Shown here: piece after piece, positions 1-11,700 of the stretch
Numbering within the stretch: the first letter of the stretch is position 1
How the letters are laid out: each line of letters starts with the position of its first letter
Assembly (NCBI RefSeq): GCF_905147365.1
Contig: NC_056422.1
Coordinates: 9,054,501-9,118,500 of the forward strand
DNA length: 64,000 nucleotides
Direction of reading: 5' to 3'
Source: Aricia agestis
Taxonomy: Eukaryota > Arthropoda > Insecta > Lepidoptera > Lycaenidae
Made by a program: the position numbers and the translations under genes
The notes under the pieces: generated by a model
The model's input: the letters and a program-made list of their open reading frames with translations, nothing else
The model's database searches: none
Told to the model about the DNA's origin: nothing

Positions 1-247
1 TGTCATTATTGATATAGAGCAAAAAAGGCCAAAAAATCACGTTTGTTGTATGGGCGCCCCCCTTAAATATTAATTTTATTTTGATTTTTGTATTTGTTGT
101 TATAGCGGCAACAGATATACATCATTTGTGAAAATTCAACTCTCTAGCTATTATTCTTGAGTTACAGCCTGGAGACAGACAGACGGACAGACAACGAAGT
201 CTTAGTAATAGGGTCCCGTTTTTATCCTTTGGGTACGGAACCCTAAA
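1..247 (+). repeat. Dispersed lepidopteran repeat, 5'-truncated copy
   Basis: This sequence matches the 3' half of five other copies in the window (about 5909-6172 minus, 20396-20830 plus, 49973-50215 minus, 52475-52735 plus, 56803-57247 plus). Hallmarks are TTGTATGGGMGCCCC, a short (CAGA)n run, and the terminus GGGTACGGAACCCTAAAAA. The window edge cuts the copy. No coding capacity is visible. The class (SINE-like or DNA element) is not clear to me. Confidence 0.75.
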
Positions 248-1362
248 AAGCATATTAGGTTGGGCGCCATCAGTCAACAACCAAAGTACATTTGAAACTC
301 TGTCCCGACAGCGGTTAGGGTGTAAAAGGTATAAGTGATATAATGATGTTTAAAATACGCTATAAGATAACGACGGCCCGGTATGGTCACCTCACGCGCC
401 GATACCTGCTAGGTGCCCCTGACACTGACTAGTCTTGAAACTGGTCACATTTTTGGAAAATCACAAATATTTTTGTGAAAAAAATATTATTGAATTATCT
501 TAAAATATTTTAGAGTTTATTATGCCCGATCAACTGATTGTTAGTCGATGGAATTAACTTGTAAGAGAAAGCTTAAACATATCGCTTAAACATAGTAATA
601 TTATACAGTTATGTAGATAAAAGCTTTATCTATATTACTCCTTTAAGCTAATAATTAATAGATTTTAAAAATTATTAATTATGAAATTTTACTTATATGT
701 TATTCATTTAACCTTTTTGATCTAGTGCGAATGTTGAATAATAATACATTTTAATTTTACCATCGTTTTACTGTCATTTGTTATCCGAACCTGCACTTCG
801 ATTCGCTTATTATTCCTTGAATAAATGAATATTACCATACGTATTTTTAATAAAAATATCCGTTAACATCCTTTACCTTATAAAAAACAATAAACATCAA
901 ATCCTTGCGGGCGCGCTAAATATGGCCGGTGTGATTGCGGCCTGCTACAGATAAGGCAAATAGCTCATACAATTGTTAGAATAGCCGCTTTTGTTGAGGA
1001 AGCGGTATCTAATGGCTTAGCCACTGGCTAGACTTACATGGTGTAGATTACTGCCCAGCCGTTATCGACTATTCCCCGTACTCCACTTTAAATTAGTATT
1101 TAAATATAGTTATTTTACAAGCGCTTAATGGTCATGGTATATTCTACAATTCGTGAAGGAAGGTTTAACTCGTTACGTAGTCACTTCACGAGCGAAGAAA
1201 TACACTAAATTCATTTTACTAGATAATATTATAATATCTTGATGAAATTTGGCACTAAGTACAAGGCATTGGGTAGGATGGACTATTTTAGCTGCCGGAA
1301 AATGTACGATAAAAATATTTCTGCAGGCACGTCACTATTAATAAAATACATAGTTATGTTTA
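248..1362. other. Intergenic, no gene recognised
   Basis: AT-rich sequence with a slightly GC-richer patch at about 900-1080. I see no splice-consistent coding segments, tRNA boxes or transposon termini here. The 62-codon frame starting at 1239 runs into the following Helitron and looks spurious. Confidence 0.5.
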
Positions 1363-1666
1363 TCTTATATATAAGATTCTCGTGTCACAATTTTAGCTAC
1401 CGTACTCCTCCGAAACGGCTTTACTAATTTTCACCAGATTTTATATGCATATTCAGTAGGTCTGAGAATCGGCTACTGGCTACTTTTTGTATAGCAATTT
1501 TGTTGAATAAATAATACTCGTAGTAAATTATTACAACTAAAGACTGACGGCGACCATTGTGATTTGCGACGGGATGGCGATGGACGTTGCCATGGTGACA
1601 TACTTAGTCACTTCAATATGGGTGAAATACTTTACATATCAAAACAACGTTTACCGGGACAGCTAG
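1363..1666 (+). mobile_element. Non-autonomous Helitron (304 bp)
   Basis: The element begins TCTTATATATAAGATTCTCG directly after an A and ends CCGGGACAGCTAG directly before a T, the Helitron rule (A|TC...CTRR|T, no target duplication). Relatives lie at 15422-15701 (minus, near full length) and, split by a hAT insertion, at 17060-18635 (minus). It has no ORF and must have been mobilised in trans by a Rep/helicase not present here. Confidence 0.85.
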
Positions 1667-3266
1667 TAATATTATATTTTGTTTATCTTTTTGAAATAAT
1701 GACATGTATCAATTTCATTTACCATACATAGAACATAGCGCTTTTGGAGATCTAGTACTTTTCCTATTTAAAATTCTTGCTAAACGCATTAACATTTTCA
1801 AGATTTTATCTTCTCGTGCCTAATTATTTAAATAAATTAAGCCACTTAATACAAATTGCAAATACAGAGAACAGCAGGTGGTATTGCATTTACATTCAAA
1901 TGCCGCTTAATGCGGTTTTAATATTCTGTTCTTCTTTCAATTAAAATCTGAAATCAATTCAAGAGCTATATTTAAAACACAATTTTTCAATCATTTAACA
2001 AATTCATAGTTAAGTATCCAACTACTAGATATTGTACTTTTCCAGGATATCTACCACTGAATTAATAAAATAGATAAGCTTATATTATTAATTAAAACAA
2101 GAGCCGTACTAAATAAAAAAATAATCGCTAACCATTAAGTAAGTAAAATATATTTATAATAGCAGCAGTAGGTAGCTATATTTATTCGGTTTTCTTCGCT
2201 ACGATAAAATCATATTGCTGTGATAAAAAATAAATTTCAGATCTCAGTAGCAAGTAACCATTTAATATACTTAACTTAAAATTAGTCTCAATCCCAAAAT
2301 TGTATAGAACTTGAAGTAGAATTGTATACAATTTCCTTTGTCTACATTTTAATTATACATAATTTGTATCTAAAATTAAAAATCTATCTGCGATCAGGAG
2401 CTAAACGCGAGGTCAGGCGACGTCACGATCTTGACCACGGCTGTACCATTTTGGATGCGGTTGTATCGCCCATAAAACTGTCTGTGATAACCAAAACGGT
2501 GTGCTAATGGGGACACAAGTTCTGCCACCATGTAGCCGGCCCAGTAATTACTGTTACACTACTGGTAATGTGATAGGCTGATAAATAAAGTAAGGAAAAT
2601 AAAATAGGTATTTCCCGCAAGCTTAACATTGGGGAATTTCAAGTGTATAGGATGTTAATTTCAATCAATAAAAAAATATATTTGATACATCAGACACTTC
2701 TTTTTTTATGATGCCTTTTTACTGACCAAATTTTATTAATAAAAGTCCTATCTTACATGGAACATGTATACGTGGAGAGAAAAGAACAAATAAAATTAAA
2801 TAAATCATCACTAAAGTCATTCGCAAACAACTTTAAAGATTTCTGAATCAAAATCATAAAGTTACACTATAATATCCATAGAGCTTTATAGCTACAGTTC
2901 TCCAGATGAAATATTTTTAATACTAACTACTCTTCTTTTGAAACTCATTATTTTGGTATTTTATATAATAAACTATAAAGTACCAAGACTGTTCGTATTT
3001 GTGCACAAATTAGTGTCGAATCTGTGCATCACACATGGCCGGAGGTCGGCGCTCTCACGATTGTCGCCACAATGCGATAAGAACAATATTAGGTTTTGAA
3101 CAACTATCGAGATCCACGAGTCCAATAATTTCCTTCGCAATAAACTTTATACATAATATAAAGGTGTTTAGTAGAATCAGGTCCTTTTCTCTATTAACTA
3201 ACTCGCAAAATAAAGATTTTACCTACGCACGCGCGATGTGATACTGTATTATTCTGCTCTCTAAAG
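1667..3266. other. AT-rich intergenic DNA
   Basis: Nothing clearly repetitive was recognised. The only compositional anomaly is a GC-richer block at about 2390-2580, described separately. A 68-codon frame at 3035-3241 has no recognisable features. Confidence 0.4.
2394..2558 (-). other. Possible terminal coding exon or gene fragment (minus strand)
   Basis: Within a very AT-rich region, this GC-richer block is open on the minus strand for 54 codons and then stops (TGA at 2394-2396). The translation has runs such as NYWAGYMVAELV and GRYNRIQNGTAVVKIVTSPD, which look protein-like, and AG acceptors lie just upstream on that strand (for example TGTAACAG). No upstream exon or family match was found, so it may be chance or a repeat fragment. 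Confidence 0.18.
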
Positions 3267-3310
3267 CAGCGGCTCTCAATCTTTTTTGGTGGCGACATTT
3301 TTGTCAATGA
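3267..3310 (+). mobile_element. Possible hAT-type terminus
   Basis: CAGCGGCTCTCAATCTTTTT followed by a T-rich stretch resembles the CAGNGGTTCTCAA ends of hAT (Charlie-like) elements. I did not find the opposite end or an 8-bp duplication, so this may be an end fragment or a coincidence. Confidence 0.25.
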
Positions 3311-3981
3311 ATGAATTGTTTCTATATTGGTGTCTGATGAGATTTCTAAAAACAATATTATATGACGTATCGCTGTATTTGGATTCCGCGGAGCACACTT
3401 TGTGAATGGCTGCTGAAACCTATCTCAAATCACACGTCTTGTATGCGTGCGGATCGATCCGGGTGGCTTAGTCTGGAGAGAGTCTACTGTATATCACTTA
3501 TACTATGCTTATCGATTCTCTTATTAAATTTTACTCGAAAATATCGATTATGCGATATAGGAATGTCATCGCCCAAACTTATGTGGGAGCACGCTGATTT
3601 TATCAACAAATTATTGAATTATGATCAATAAAACTTAGTATTATCTTTTAAGTACTGCACAGGTGGAATAAATATGAATCTATAATACATTAAATCTGGT
3701 TTATTAAGGACGCTATCACATTTTTTCACAAATATCAGCGATAATATATTCGTCTCCACGTCTACACCATAAATTTTTTATAGCCGCATACAAATTTAAT
3801 AAATACGTTTTAACCATCACAATAATCGCAAAATATTAAAAAATGGGGTTTGATTAGGTACCATTATAGCTGAATACACTGAACTAAGGAAAATAAATAT
3901 ACAAAAAATTGTTGCTTATTTAGTCCCCTGTACGAATAGCTAAATATATTATATAAAAATAAATAACATTTCCAATTATAA
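3311..3981. other. Intergenic, no gene recognised
   Basis: It contains an 89-codon frame (3362-3631) with ordinary-looking amino acid composition but no family, signal or splice context that I recognise. The rest is AT-rich and unassigned. Confidence 0.35.
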
Positions 3982-4437
3982 GCCACGTCTCCACTAGGCA
4001 ACATTTAGCGCGCGACACGTGACGCTCAACATGTACGGCAACGCTGCACAACAGCGCGCGATGTTGCCAGCTGACGCGCAACATGACGCGCGGCTTGTTG
4101 TTTGTTTAAAGAGAATTGCATCAATTGTCGTCAAGTGGAGACGCGCGCAACAATGTCCGTAGTGTGGTCTAACGAACAAGTGCTCAAATTAAGCGAACTG
4201 TACCAAAACTATGAACGTCTATGGGATACTGCTCACAGATACTATAAAAAAAATTATAATCACTGCCACTAAAATCAACACAAGTTCCTCTGGCGACATG
4301 TCGGCGACGACTGACGTAAAGTAGATGCGTAGACAGAAAACGTTGTTCATCAAAAGTCCCGCGCTGACTTTCAACATGTTGGGCAACTTGTTGTCCAGCA
4401 TGTTGCGCGTGAATTGCTTGCTTAGTGGAAACGAGGC
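3982..4437. mobile_element. PIF/Harbinger-like DNA element, about 456 bp
   Basis: Imperfect terminal inverted repeats GCCACGTCTCCACTAGGCAA and (opposite end) GCCTCGTTTCCACTAAGCAA are followed by long, loosely inverted subterminal DNA rich in GTTGC/GCAAC words. Both ends abut TATAA, which is either a 5-bp direct repeat or part of the TIR with a 3-bp TSD; I cannot decide. It carries the start of a MADF-domain ORF, a domain known from accessory proteins of Harbinger-type elements, so this is probably an internally deleted derivative. Confidence 0.6.
4153..4272 (+). pseudogene. Truncated MADF-domain ORF (39 codons)
   Basis: The frame begins MSVVWSNEQVLKLSELYQNY and continues ERLWDTAHRYYKKNY before TAA at 4270-4272. 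W-x5-L-x3-Y-x2-Y-x2-LWD is the N-terminal half of the MADF (Myb/SANT-like, DNA-binding) domain, which normally spans about 85 residues. Only the first helix region survives. It lies centrally in the element at 3982-4437 and is presumably a relic of the element's DNA-binding accessory protein. Confidence 0.65.
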
Positions 4438-4442
4438 TATAA

Positions 4443-5520
4443 GAAAAATTTCTTATTTTTCTTATAAATGGAAAAAAAGCGTCACTGTACAAGGCGCGCT
4501 AATATTGAATGTTATTTTAATGTCCTTAACGTCGATATTCGTACTGACCTGCTAATTTTTGTAAAAAATTTTGTGATAGCGTCCGTAAACATTTTGATTT
4601 TCATTGAAACTTTTCTATGTACTTATGTATTTTAATTATTATTTCTATACCAAATTTAATCAAAGAGATAACAGATGGACAGACAAACAGGTTTTTTTTT
4701 ATCTATCACAAAGTTTATAAAATATAAGAATATTATTTTATCTTTGTGTATAAAAAATATAAAAAGAACGTGTCACGTTGTTTGTTCGCGAATCGCGATG
4801 GACTCCTAAATTACTGAACCGATTTAAAATTTAATTTTTTCACTGCGTGCAATTTGATTCAACTTGAAAAATAGGGTAGCTTAAATCTAAAATAGTCACA
4901 ATATTATTGATTTTTTATTGCAACTTTAAGGGTAACGGTATTATGAAATCAGTTATGAAGGTTTTTTTTAAACAGAATATGGCATCTATGCCACAGCAAC
5001 GCGTGGCCGGGTCTACTAGTGAAATATTAAAATTTAGACTTTTAAGATTTAGGATTTTGCAACAGCAAAATTTACAAAGCCTTAGGCGATATAATTATTG
5101 AAGTATATAAATCATAATCAAAGTCAAAGCTGGACCACTTAGACGCTAATTCTATTTCTAGACAATTATTTTTAAGTACTAACGCCCGATGGAACAAATC
5201 AGGGTTAAAATTAACTATGGGCTGTCACGTTCTCTCTCTCATTCTTCGTATTATTAAATTGACATCATATTTAACCCTGGGTTAACTTTAACCCAGATTG
5301 GGGCAAGTGGGACCATAGGTGTCATAAAGCCAATTTGCCCAGAGGGTTAGTAAAAATTTGTATGAATTATGACGTCTAGAAATGTAATGAAAATAAATTA
5401 TTTATTAAACAACATGCAATTATTTCTACCTATAATCAGACAGGTAGCACGGCATTTTTGGGCATTGACAAATCTGACTTAGAAAAACAACTTTCTGGTT
5501 GGTCAACAGTACCTCTACCA
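4443..5520. other. Intergenic with a possible short MITE
   Basis: About 5190-5302 shows weak inverted symmetry (CAGGGTTAAAATTAAC against GTTAACTTTAACCCAG), suggestive of a small foldback element. The remainder is AT-rich; the 64-codon frame at 4907-5101 has a basic, low-complexity translation and is not convincing. Confidence 0.35.
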
Positions 5521-5773
5521 TGAGTTTAAAGCTATAGTATTTATCGATACTCGATACCGACTAGGTAAATATTTAGTATGGCGATTTTAGTTCCGCAAGT
5601 GACCGCTAGAGGCGCTGTAAAATTTGCCATACTAAAAATTAATTGTATTTTAAATTACCCACAGATATCAGAAACAAATTACCTGACTGGTAATATAAAC
5701 AATACAATACAATACAAACAATACAATTGGTAGTCGGTATCGAGTATCGAAAAATACTATAGTTTTAAGCTCA
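5521..5773. repeat. Foldback MITE with about 45-bp inverted ends
   Basis: The left end (TGAGTTTAAAGCTATAGTAT, continuing through GATACTCGATACCGACTA) is closely matched by the reverse complement of the right end. The interior holds a (CAATA)n-like run at about 5700-5730. No coding frame is present. I could not define a target duplication. Confidence 0.65.
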
Positions 5774-5908
5774 TAGTAGAGCTACAGGCAGAAATTAAAA
5801 CAAAAACAGAGATGGTTATTTCATCCAACAAAGTTGATATAGATTAATAATAACATCTGCAACTCCGTTGAGTCAAAATCTGTTGATCGCGCGGGAACCG
5901 TACAATTT

Positions 5909-6172
5909 TTAGGGTTCCGTAACCAAAGGGTAAAAACGGGACCCTATTACTAAGACTTCGATGTCTGTCCGTCTGTCTGTCTGTGTGTCTCCAGGCTGTA
6001 ACTCAAGAACCACTATAGCTAGACTTTTGAGGTTTCACAGATTGTGTATAGCTGTTGTCGTAATAACAACAAATACTAAAAACAAAATAATTTAAATATA
6101 TTTATATTAAACGGGGGCTCCCATAGAACAAACGTGTTTTTTTTGCTATTTTTTGCTCGATGTCAATAACGG
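5909..6172 (-). repeat. Dispersed repeat copy (family of 1-247)
   Basis: Minus-strand copy with the terminus TTTTTAGGGTTCCGTAACC, the CTGTCTGT run, and the reverse complement of TTTGTTCTATGGGAGCCCCC. It is a partial (3') copy. Confidence 0.75.
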
Positions 6173-6310
6173 CAACACTTAGGCACTTGAAATATTTACG
6201 AAATACCTACTCAGTTTTTTTTAAATAAAATTAAAATAAATGAAATAATTAAATAGCCATATAAAAAACACAATTTTCAGCCTATTTTTGCTCTATTTCG
6301 TTCTTCGTGC

Positions 6311-6690
6311 GTTTTTTTTTTATGAAATAAGGGGGCAAACGAGCAAACGCGTCACCTGATGGAAAGCAACTTCCGTCGCCCATGGACACTCGCAGCATCA
6401 GAAGAGCCGCAGGTGCGTTGCCGTCCTTTTAAGGGGTAATAGGGTAGGGTAGGGATGGGAAGGGAAGGGAATAGGGGAGGGTAGGGATGGGAAGGGAAGG
6501 GAATAGGGGAGGGTGGGGATGGGAAGGGAAGGAAATAGGGGAGGGTAGGGAAGGGGATTGGGCCTCCGGTAAACTCACTCACTCAGCGAAACACAGCGCA
6601 AGCGCTGTTGCACGCCGGTTTTCTGTGAGAACTTGGTATTTCTCCGGTCAAGCCAGTCCATTCGTGCCGAATCATGGCTCTCCCACGTAT
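6311..6690 (-). mobile_element. Poly(A) SINE, Metulj-like (copy 1)
   Basis: On the minus strand it starts GTGGGAGAGCCATGATTCGG, passes through ACCGGAGGCCCAATCCCC, a CCCTTCCC/CCCTCCCCTATT minisatellite, CTTCTGATGCTGCGAGTGTC, TTGCTTTCCATCAGGTGACG, and ends in poly(A), seen here as poly(T) at 6312-6320. Nine copies of this family occur in the window. The name Metulj, used for abundant SINEs in butterflies, is from memory. Long frames through it are spurious. Confidence 0.8.
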
Positions 6691-7084
6691 AAAGTTGGAC
6701 GTTTTTTCACAACAATATCTATACAATGTCATTTCCCTTCTTTTAAAGTATCTCTATACCAAATTTCATACAAACAGCGTGAACAGGTAACAGACAGGCA
6801 CACTTTCACATTTAAAATATTAGTATGTTAGTAATGACAATTAGGATAGTCTCCAACTATTTGTATATCCTAGCGAATAAATAAGGTCCGTAATTTACCC
6901 GAAAAGCAATTCGGTTTTACGGTCTCCTATCTACCTGCAGATCTACTAGCGTTTGTTAAACTAATAAGTATTCTGTGCTAGCGTGTAAATTACTCGACAT
7001 GAATACATTTTCAATCACAATCTCTGATTCAGTTACTGCCTCTAGCGTGAAAACATTGCAGTTATAATGTACGAGTATACTTAA
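6691..7084. other. Intergenic with a fragment of a common lepidopteran repeat
   Basis: About 6740-6830 (TATCTCTATACCAAATTTCA ... AACAGACAGGCACACTTTCA) is a piece of the same family seen at 12242-12451, 44100-44320, 50880-51030 and 57690-57880. Otherwise unassigned. Confidence 0.45.
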
Positions 7085-7405
7085 TATTATAAAGCGGAAG
7101 AGTTTGTTTGTTTATTTGTTTGAACGCGCTAATCTCAGGAACTACTGGTCCGATTTGAAAAATTATTTCAATGTTAGACAGCCCATTTATCGAGAAAGGC
7201 TATAGGCTATATTTTATCACGCTAAGACTAATAGGTTATAGGAGCGAAGAAATGGAGGAAGTGTGGAAAAAACCGGGGAAATTATTTAAAAGGGCTTAAA
7301 TTATTTAAAACTACTGGTCTTATTTGAAAAATTCTTTCAGTGTTAGATAGCCCATTTATCGAGGAAGGCTATAGGCTACATTTTATCACGCTTAGACTAA
7401 TAGAA
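7085..7405 (+). repeat. Repeat with an internally duplicated segment
   Basis: A segment of about 90 bp (ACTACTGGTCCGATTTGAAA ... CACGCTAAGACTAATAG) at about 7141-7231 recurs at about 7311-7402 with few changes. The start (TAATATTATAAAGCGGAAGA) resembles the head of a widespread arthropod repeat. No ORF. Confidence 0.55.
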
Positions 7406-8090
7406 TTACAAATTACTTCAATAAAAGTAAGTGTTAAATAAAATTTTAATACTGTACTAACGGCTACCTATACATTTTAAGTTTTAACATTTGGAGAAGC
7501 AATAAAATAAATCTTTGTCTTGTTTACAATATTAATGAGTTCAAATTCAAAAGAAGCGTGCCGACTTATTATCATTCACTAGCTGTTCCCCGCGATTTTT
7601 AAGTGAAATATAGACTATGAAAAGTACCAATAGTAAGATCATAAGATGACGAAGATGAATGTAATTTGCATGGTAGCATATAATATGCTTTCCGTTCTTA
7701 AAACAACGCCGAGGCCCCCAAACTGGTATCTATAAGGGGTCAGGTCGAGTTCTCTCAGCACCTTCTGAACTACGGTCTACTTACGGTTTACGTACGACCC
7801 TTACTTTTTGGTAGGATATTGGACACTATGTTTTGAATACATACTTCTCATGAAACCGGAATCACCATTTAATTAATTTTTAAAAGTTTCCTCGATTTCT
7901 CATGGATTCCCTCATCAGATCACAACGTTTGTGAACATGATATCAAATAGGAATGATAGGAATGATACACTAAACACTAATTATTTTTTTTCGATAATCG
8001 GTTCACAAACGCTGGAGAAATTTTTGTATTAATCTAATAAAGTAATAACATATTTAGAGGTTTTCTGACTAAATAATAATATAATAGCTC
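7406..8090. other. Intergenic, repeat-like fragment
   Basis: About 7690-7960 (GTTTCCTCGATTTCTCATGG ... AACATGATATCAAATAGG) resembles sequence I recall as recurrent in moth and butterfly genomes. It lies directly upstream of the spliced gene. Confidence 0.35.
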
Positions 8091-8224
8091 AATATAATAT
8101 TTTAGTGGACAGTATTGCAAAAGTAATTTAATCGTTGTGCATTGTGTGTGTCCTTCAAAGAGACAAGCTAGCCTGCCCGTGAAGCCTCGACGTCGGTGAT
8201 TCCTTTAATTTCCGGTTTTTCCAG
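8091..8224 (+). promoter_or_regulatory. Putative promoter and 5' noncoding exon of the spliced gene
   Basis: A TATA-like TATAATATTT lies at about 8093-8102. The stretch from about 8130 to 8224 ends in CCAG followed by a strong splice donor GTGAGT (8225-8230). Since the next exon begins in 5' UTR (8709-8722) after TTATTTCAG, this is the most likely leader exon, with a 484-bp intron. The transcription start is not determinable from sequence alone. Confidence 0.45.
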
Positions 8225-8722
8225 GTGAGTAAAAACTTTTTTACTGATATTACAATGCCTCCCTAGCGGAGATGATAAGTATATAACAATCGAATTACCG
8301 TTTGTTTACAATCGATCATTTCGTAATACTTATCGTAATATTAAAGTTTTAAATTGTGAGGGTACTTGCTATATTTCTACGGTGGCATATTAAAGTTTAA
8401 TCAAAATTAAATCCTTTTTAATTGTTATACAATTACGTTTACTTAGAATTAATGCTAAAGTACCATGAAATCAAAACTTTATAAATACAGCATTTTGTAA
8501 ACTTAAAAAAAAATACACGGCTTGAGCAAATTGAGCAACTAAAATTGCTGAACGTACTTATTTTTATTATATTTGTTAAATTTTTATAACTTAATAAGTT
8601 TTCATACGCACTTACGTTTTACGACCAACTTTACGATATTTTTACGGATTTTTTCAATCGGCGTACACATAAAAAGAAACGTTATAATATTAACAAATAT
8701 TATTTCAGTGGCTAGTGTTCGT

Positions 8723-11700
8723 ATGTCATATTTTGTGCTTATTTTAATGGAATTAAGTGGCATATATTTGTATTTAATTTTATGTCATCTAAAACCTTTT
8801 AAAACAGGTCAGTGTAATAACAATATAATGATTGTTTAATTTTGCAACGGCTTTTAAATGTGACATAATTTTTTGCACAATAAACTACAACGTAGAAAAC
8901 TCTAAATTACTCTCATTTTTGTTCACTCAGAACTGTATCTATAGGTTGGCAAGTAAGTAATTGCGTATTACACTCATAGATGGCTTCAGTTGAATTTTTA
9001 GGTTTGCAGACGTGGTACAAATTATTGTAAAATACATGTTGTTATTTAATAGCAGCTGTTATCGGTAAAAAGAGTTTTTTGACAGGTTGCGTAGTTTTCG
9101 TTTGGCCTTCGTTAAAAAATGGAAAATCAAAAGGAACATTTTCGTCATATGCTTTCCTTTTTTATTTCCGCAAAGGGAAAAACGCATAGCAAGCTCATAA
9201 ACTTATGTGCTTTTTATGGTGACGAAGCCTTAAAAGAACTACAGTGTCAAAATTGGTTTGCCAAATTTTCATCTGGCGGTGGAGTTGTCTACTTTGAATA
9301 CTTTGAATTCTTACCGAGACCGAATGATTAATTCTTATTTCTACATTGAACAACTCACAAAATTAAAAGCAATGCAAAATTAAAAAAATGCAAAGCCACA
9401 CACATCTTTGGTCATTCGGCAAAAATTATTGGAGCTTGGTTGGGATGTTTTGCCACATTCACCATAATATAGACCTTGCACCATCTGATTAGTTTTTGTT
9501 TCGACCTTGCAAAACTCCTTGAATGGTAAAATTTTATGGATATAGGAAGTATGAAAATATGGATATTATTTTAAGTTAAAAGTATATCATGTAGGACTGA
9601 CTAAAATTATATTTAGATAATTTCATAGAAAGTTTGCCAAAATATGACGATATCGAAGTAGAATTTACTATAGAAGCAGAAGGCGGCCCTGAAACTACTA
9701 CAACTAAAGTAGTGCAATTTACTAATGCATGTGAGTTTAAAATAATAATTCTTTAATGTTTATTTATTACTCTAAAACAAAATTCAAAAACCAGTACTAA
9801 CACTTTTTATTTTGAGAATTTACTTAACTTGAAATAATAGCTCTATTAAACTATTAAAATTCAAAGTTCTGTAAAACAAAAACACTGCTTTTTAAATAAT
9901 CGGACCACATTTTTTTTATATTCAGAAGTTTCCTAATAGTACATCTGAGAAACCCTAACCCTAAAAACATAATGATGACTTATTTTAATCATAACTTAAA
10001 CTAGAACTATATTTTAAGATGAAATAATATCATTTGGTATAATTTCAATTTGCTACTGTAAATTTACTTACACCTACCTTAGCTCACTGCACATATTATT
10101 CTAATATATTCAGAACAAAATAGTGCTTCCTCCATCGAGTTTATAGTCCAAGAGCCAACGTCACATTAATGTCGAACCCGCAGCTGTATTTTAGACCCCT
10201 CGCTAAGTGCCTTTGAGAAGCTATGTTCTATTACTAACACGTTATTATTATTTTGGTGTTTTTAATATATTTATCTGTACTTACTGATATTATAAAATGG
10301 TTAATTAAAATTTTACAGTAAAACACCAAATTATTAATCGAAAAGTTATTTATATTTTAAAGTACTTAAGTGAATTAAAAACTATTTTAATCGATCTTCT
10401 ACATATTTCATTATAGATAAAAGGCAAGTTATTAGTGTAGAAGATCTGAGAAGGTTATTTCAAGAAATAGGTGTTGGAAGACGAATTTTGAGTAAGTCAA
10501 TATTTTTCGTGGCATAAAATTATTCGTAGCATAAAATTAAATTGAATAGTGTAATAAAATAAAACTCAAAGTATAGCAGCTACCAGACACATTTAACCAG
10601 TATGTGAGTTTAAAAAAAAAGACTTAAATAATCTTAGTATTTCGTTCGATTTTTTTTTTTATCTAATATAAATTTGAATTTTTAATACAGGAGAAGAAAA
10701 TAGTACAACTACAACAGTCGCCCCTAAAACAGTCACAACTATAAAGGTCGCTAAACAAGCCGAAGGTAAAAAAATATTAAAAATAAGTAGGTACCTACCA
10801 TCGAAGAAATTAAATCAAAAGCAGTTGACGGACGGTCAAATGGTCGGGTTATGTCAATTCAATAATCAATAATATATTCGTGATCTGACGGCTGAGTTTG
10901 ACATAACTCGACCAAATTACGTGTAGGTCCGTCATCTGCCTATGAATTAACTTCTGTGATAGTACATAATATTATAATAATTATTCATAACATACGTCTT
11001 GTAATATTTAGGGCCAACCCACACGTACCACAACCACACTCGCAACGACAAAATGCCGTCAAGCAGTGGTTATGTATCTCCCTGCATCTTTTTGTAGTTG
11101 CGTTGTGACTTATGGTACCGACAAAATGTCGACGTGGGTGCGTTGTCGCCAGTAGTTGTGATGTGATTACGTACGAAGGTTAATGAAACGGAGCAGGGGA
11201 AGAGCGCGGGCTGTGTGCGGCGCCGCACTGTCATTGCATCGACGCAACGTTGTGGTTGCGATGTGGTCGGCCAATAGTTCGCTTGTGGTTGCGATGTGGT
11301 CGGTATCACACAAGTGGTTGACAACAACTGCAAAATGTGGTAAGTGTGAATAGTGCAGTTTACTTACAATACGAAATATACACCCGACCACGTGGTGTGG
11401 TTGTTGTTGTCGTGCGGTTGTGGTACGTGTGGGTTGGCCCTTACTAAGGCCAAGGATTCTTATATTTCGAATGCGGCTTCTATTGAAGACAATATTCATA
11501 CTCGCGTATGAATATTGTCTTCAATCGAAGCGGTATTCAAGGTACGAGAATCGGAACATAGATATGACTTCATACTCGCTTTTGATTACTATAATATGTA
11601 ATTATTATTATTATTTTTAGGATCGGATGATAAGATGGTTCACATGAAAGACCTTAAAATGGCTATAAACGATTTAGAGGATAGGCTTATGGGTAAGATA

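Noticed and set aside
8573..8839. 88-codon continuous plus-strand ORF
   Set aside because: Only the part from 8723 to 8807 fits a splice-bounded exon (TTATTTCAG before, GTCAGT after) that joins in frame to six further exons; the rest is intron read-through.
11070..11499. 87- and 110-codon minus-strand ORFs
   Set aside because: They lie within a 430-bp Tourist MITE with a TTA duplication.
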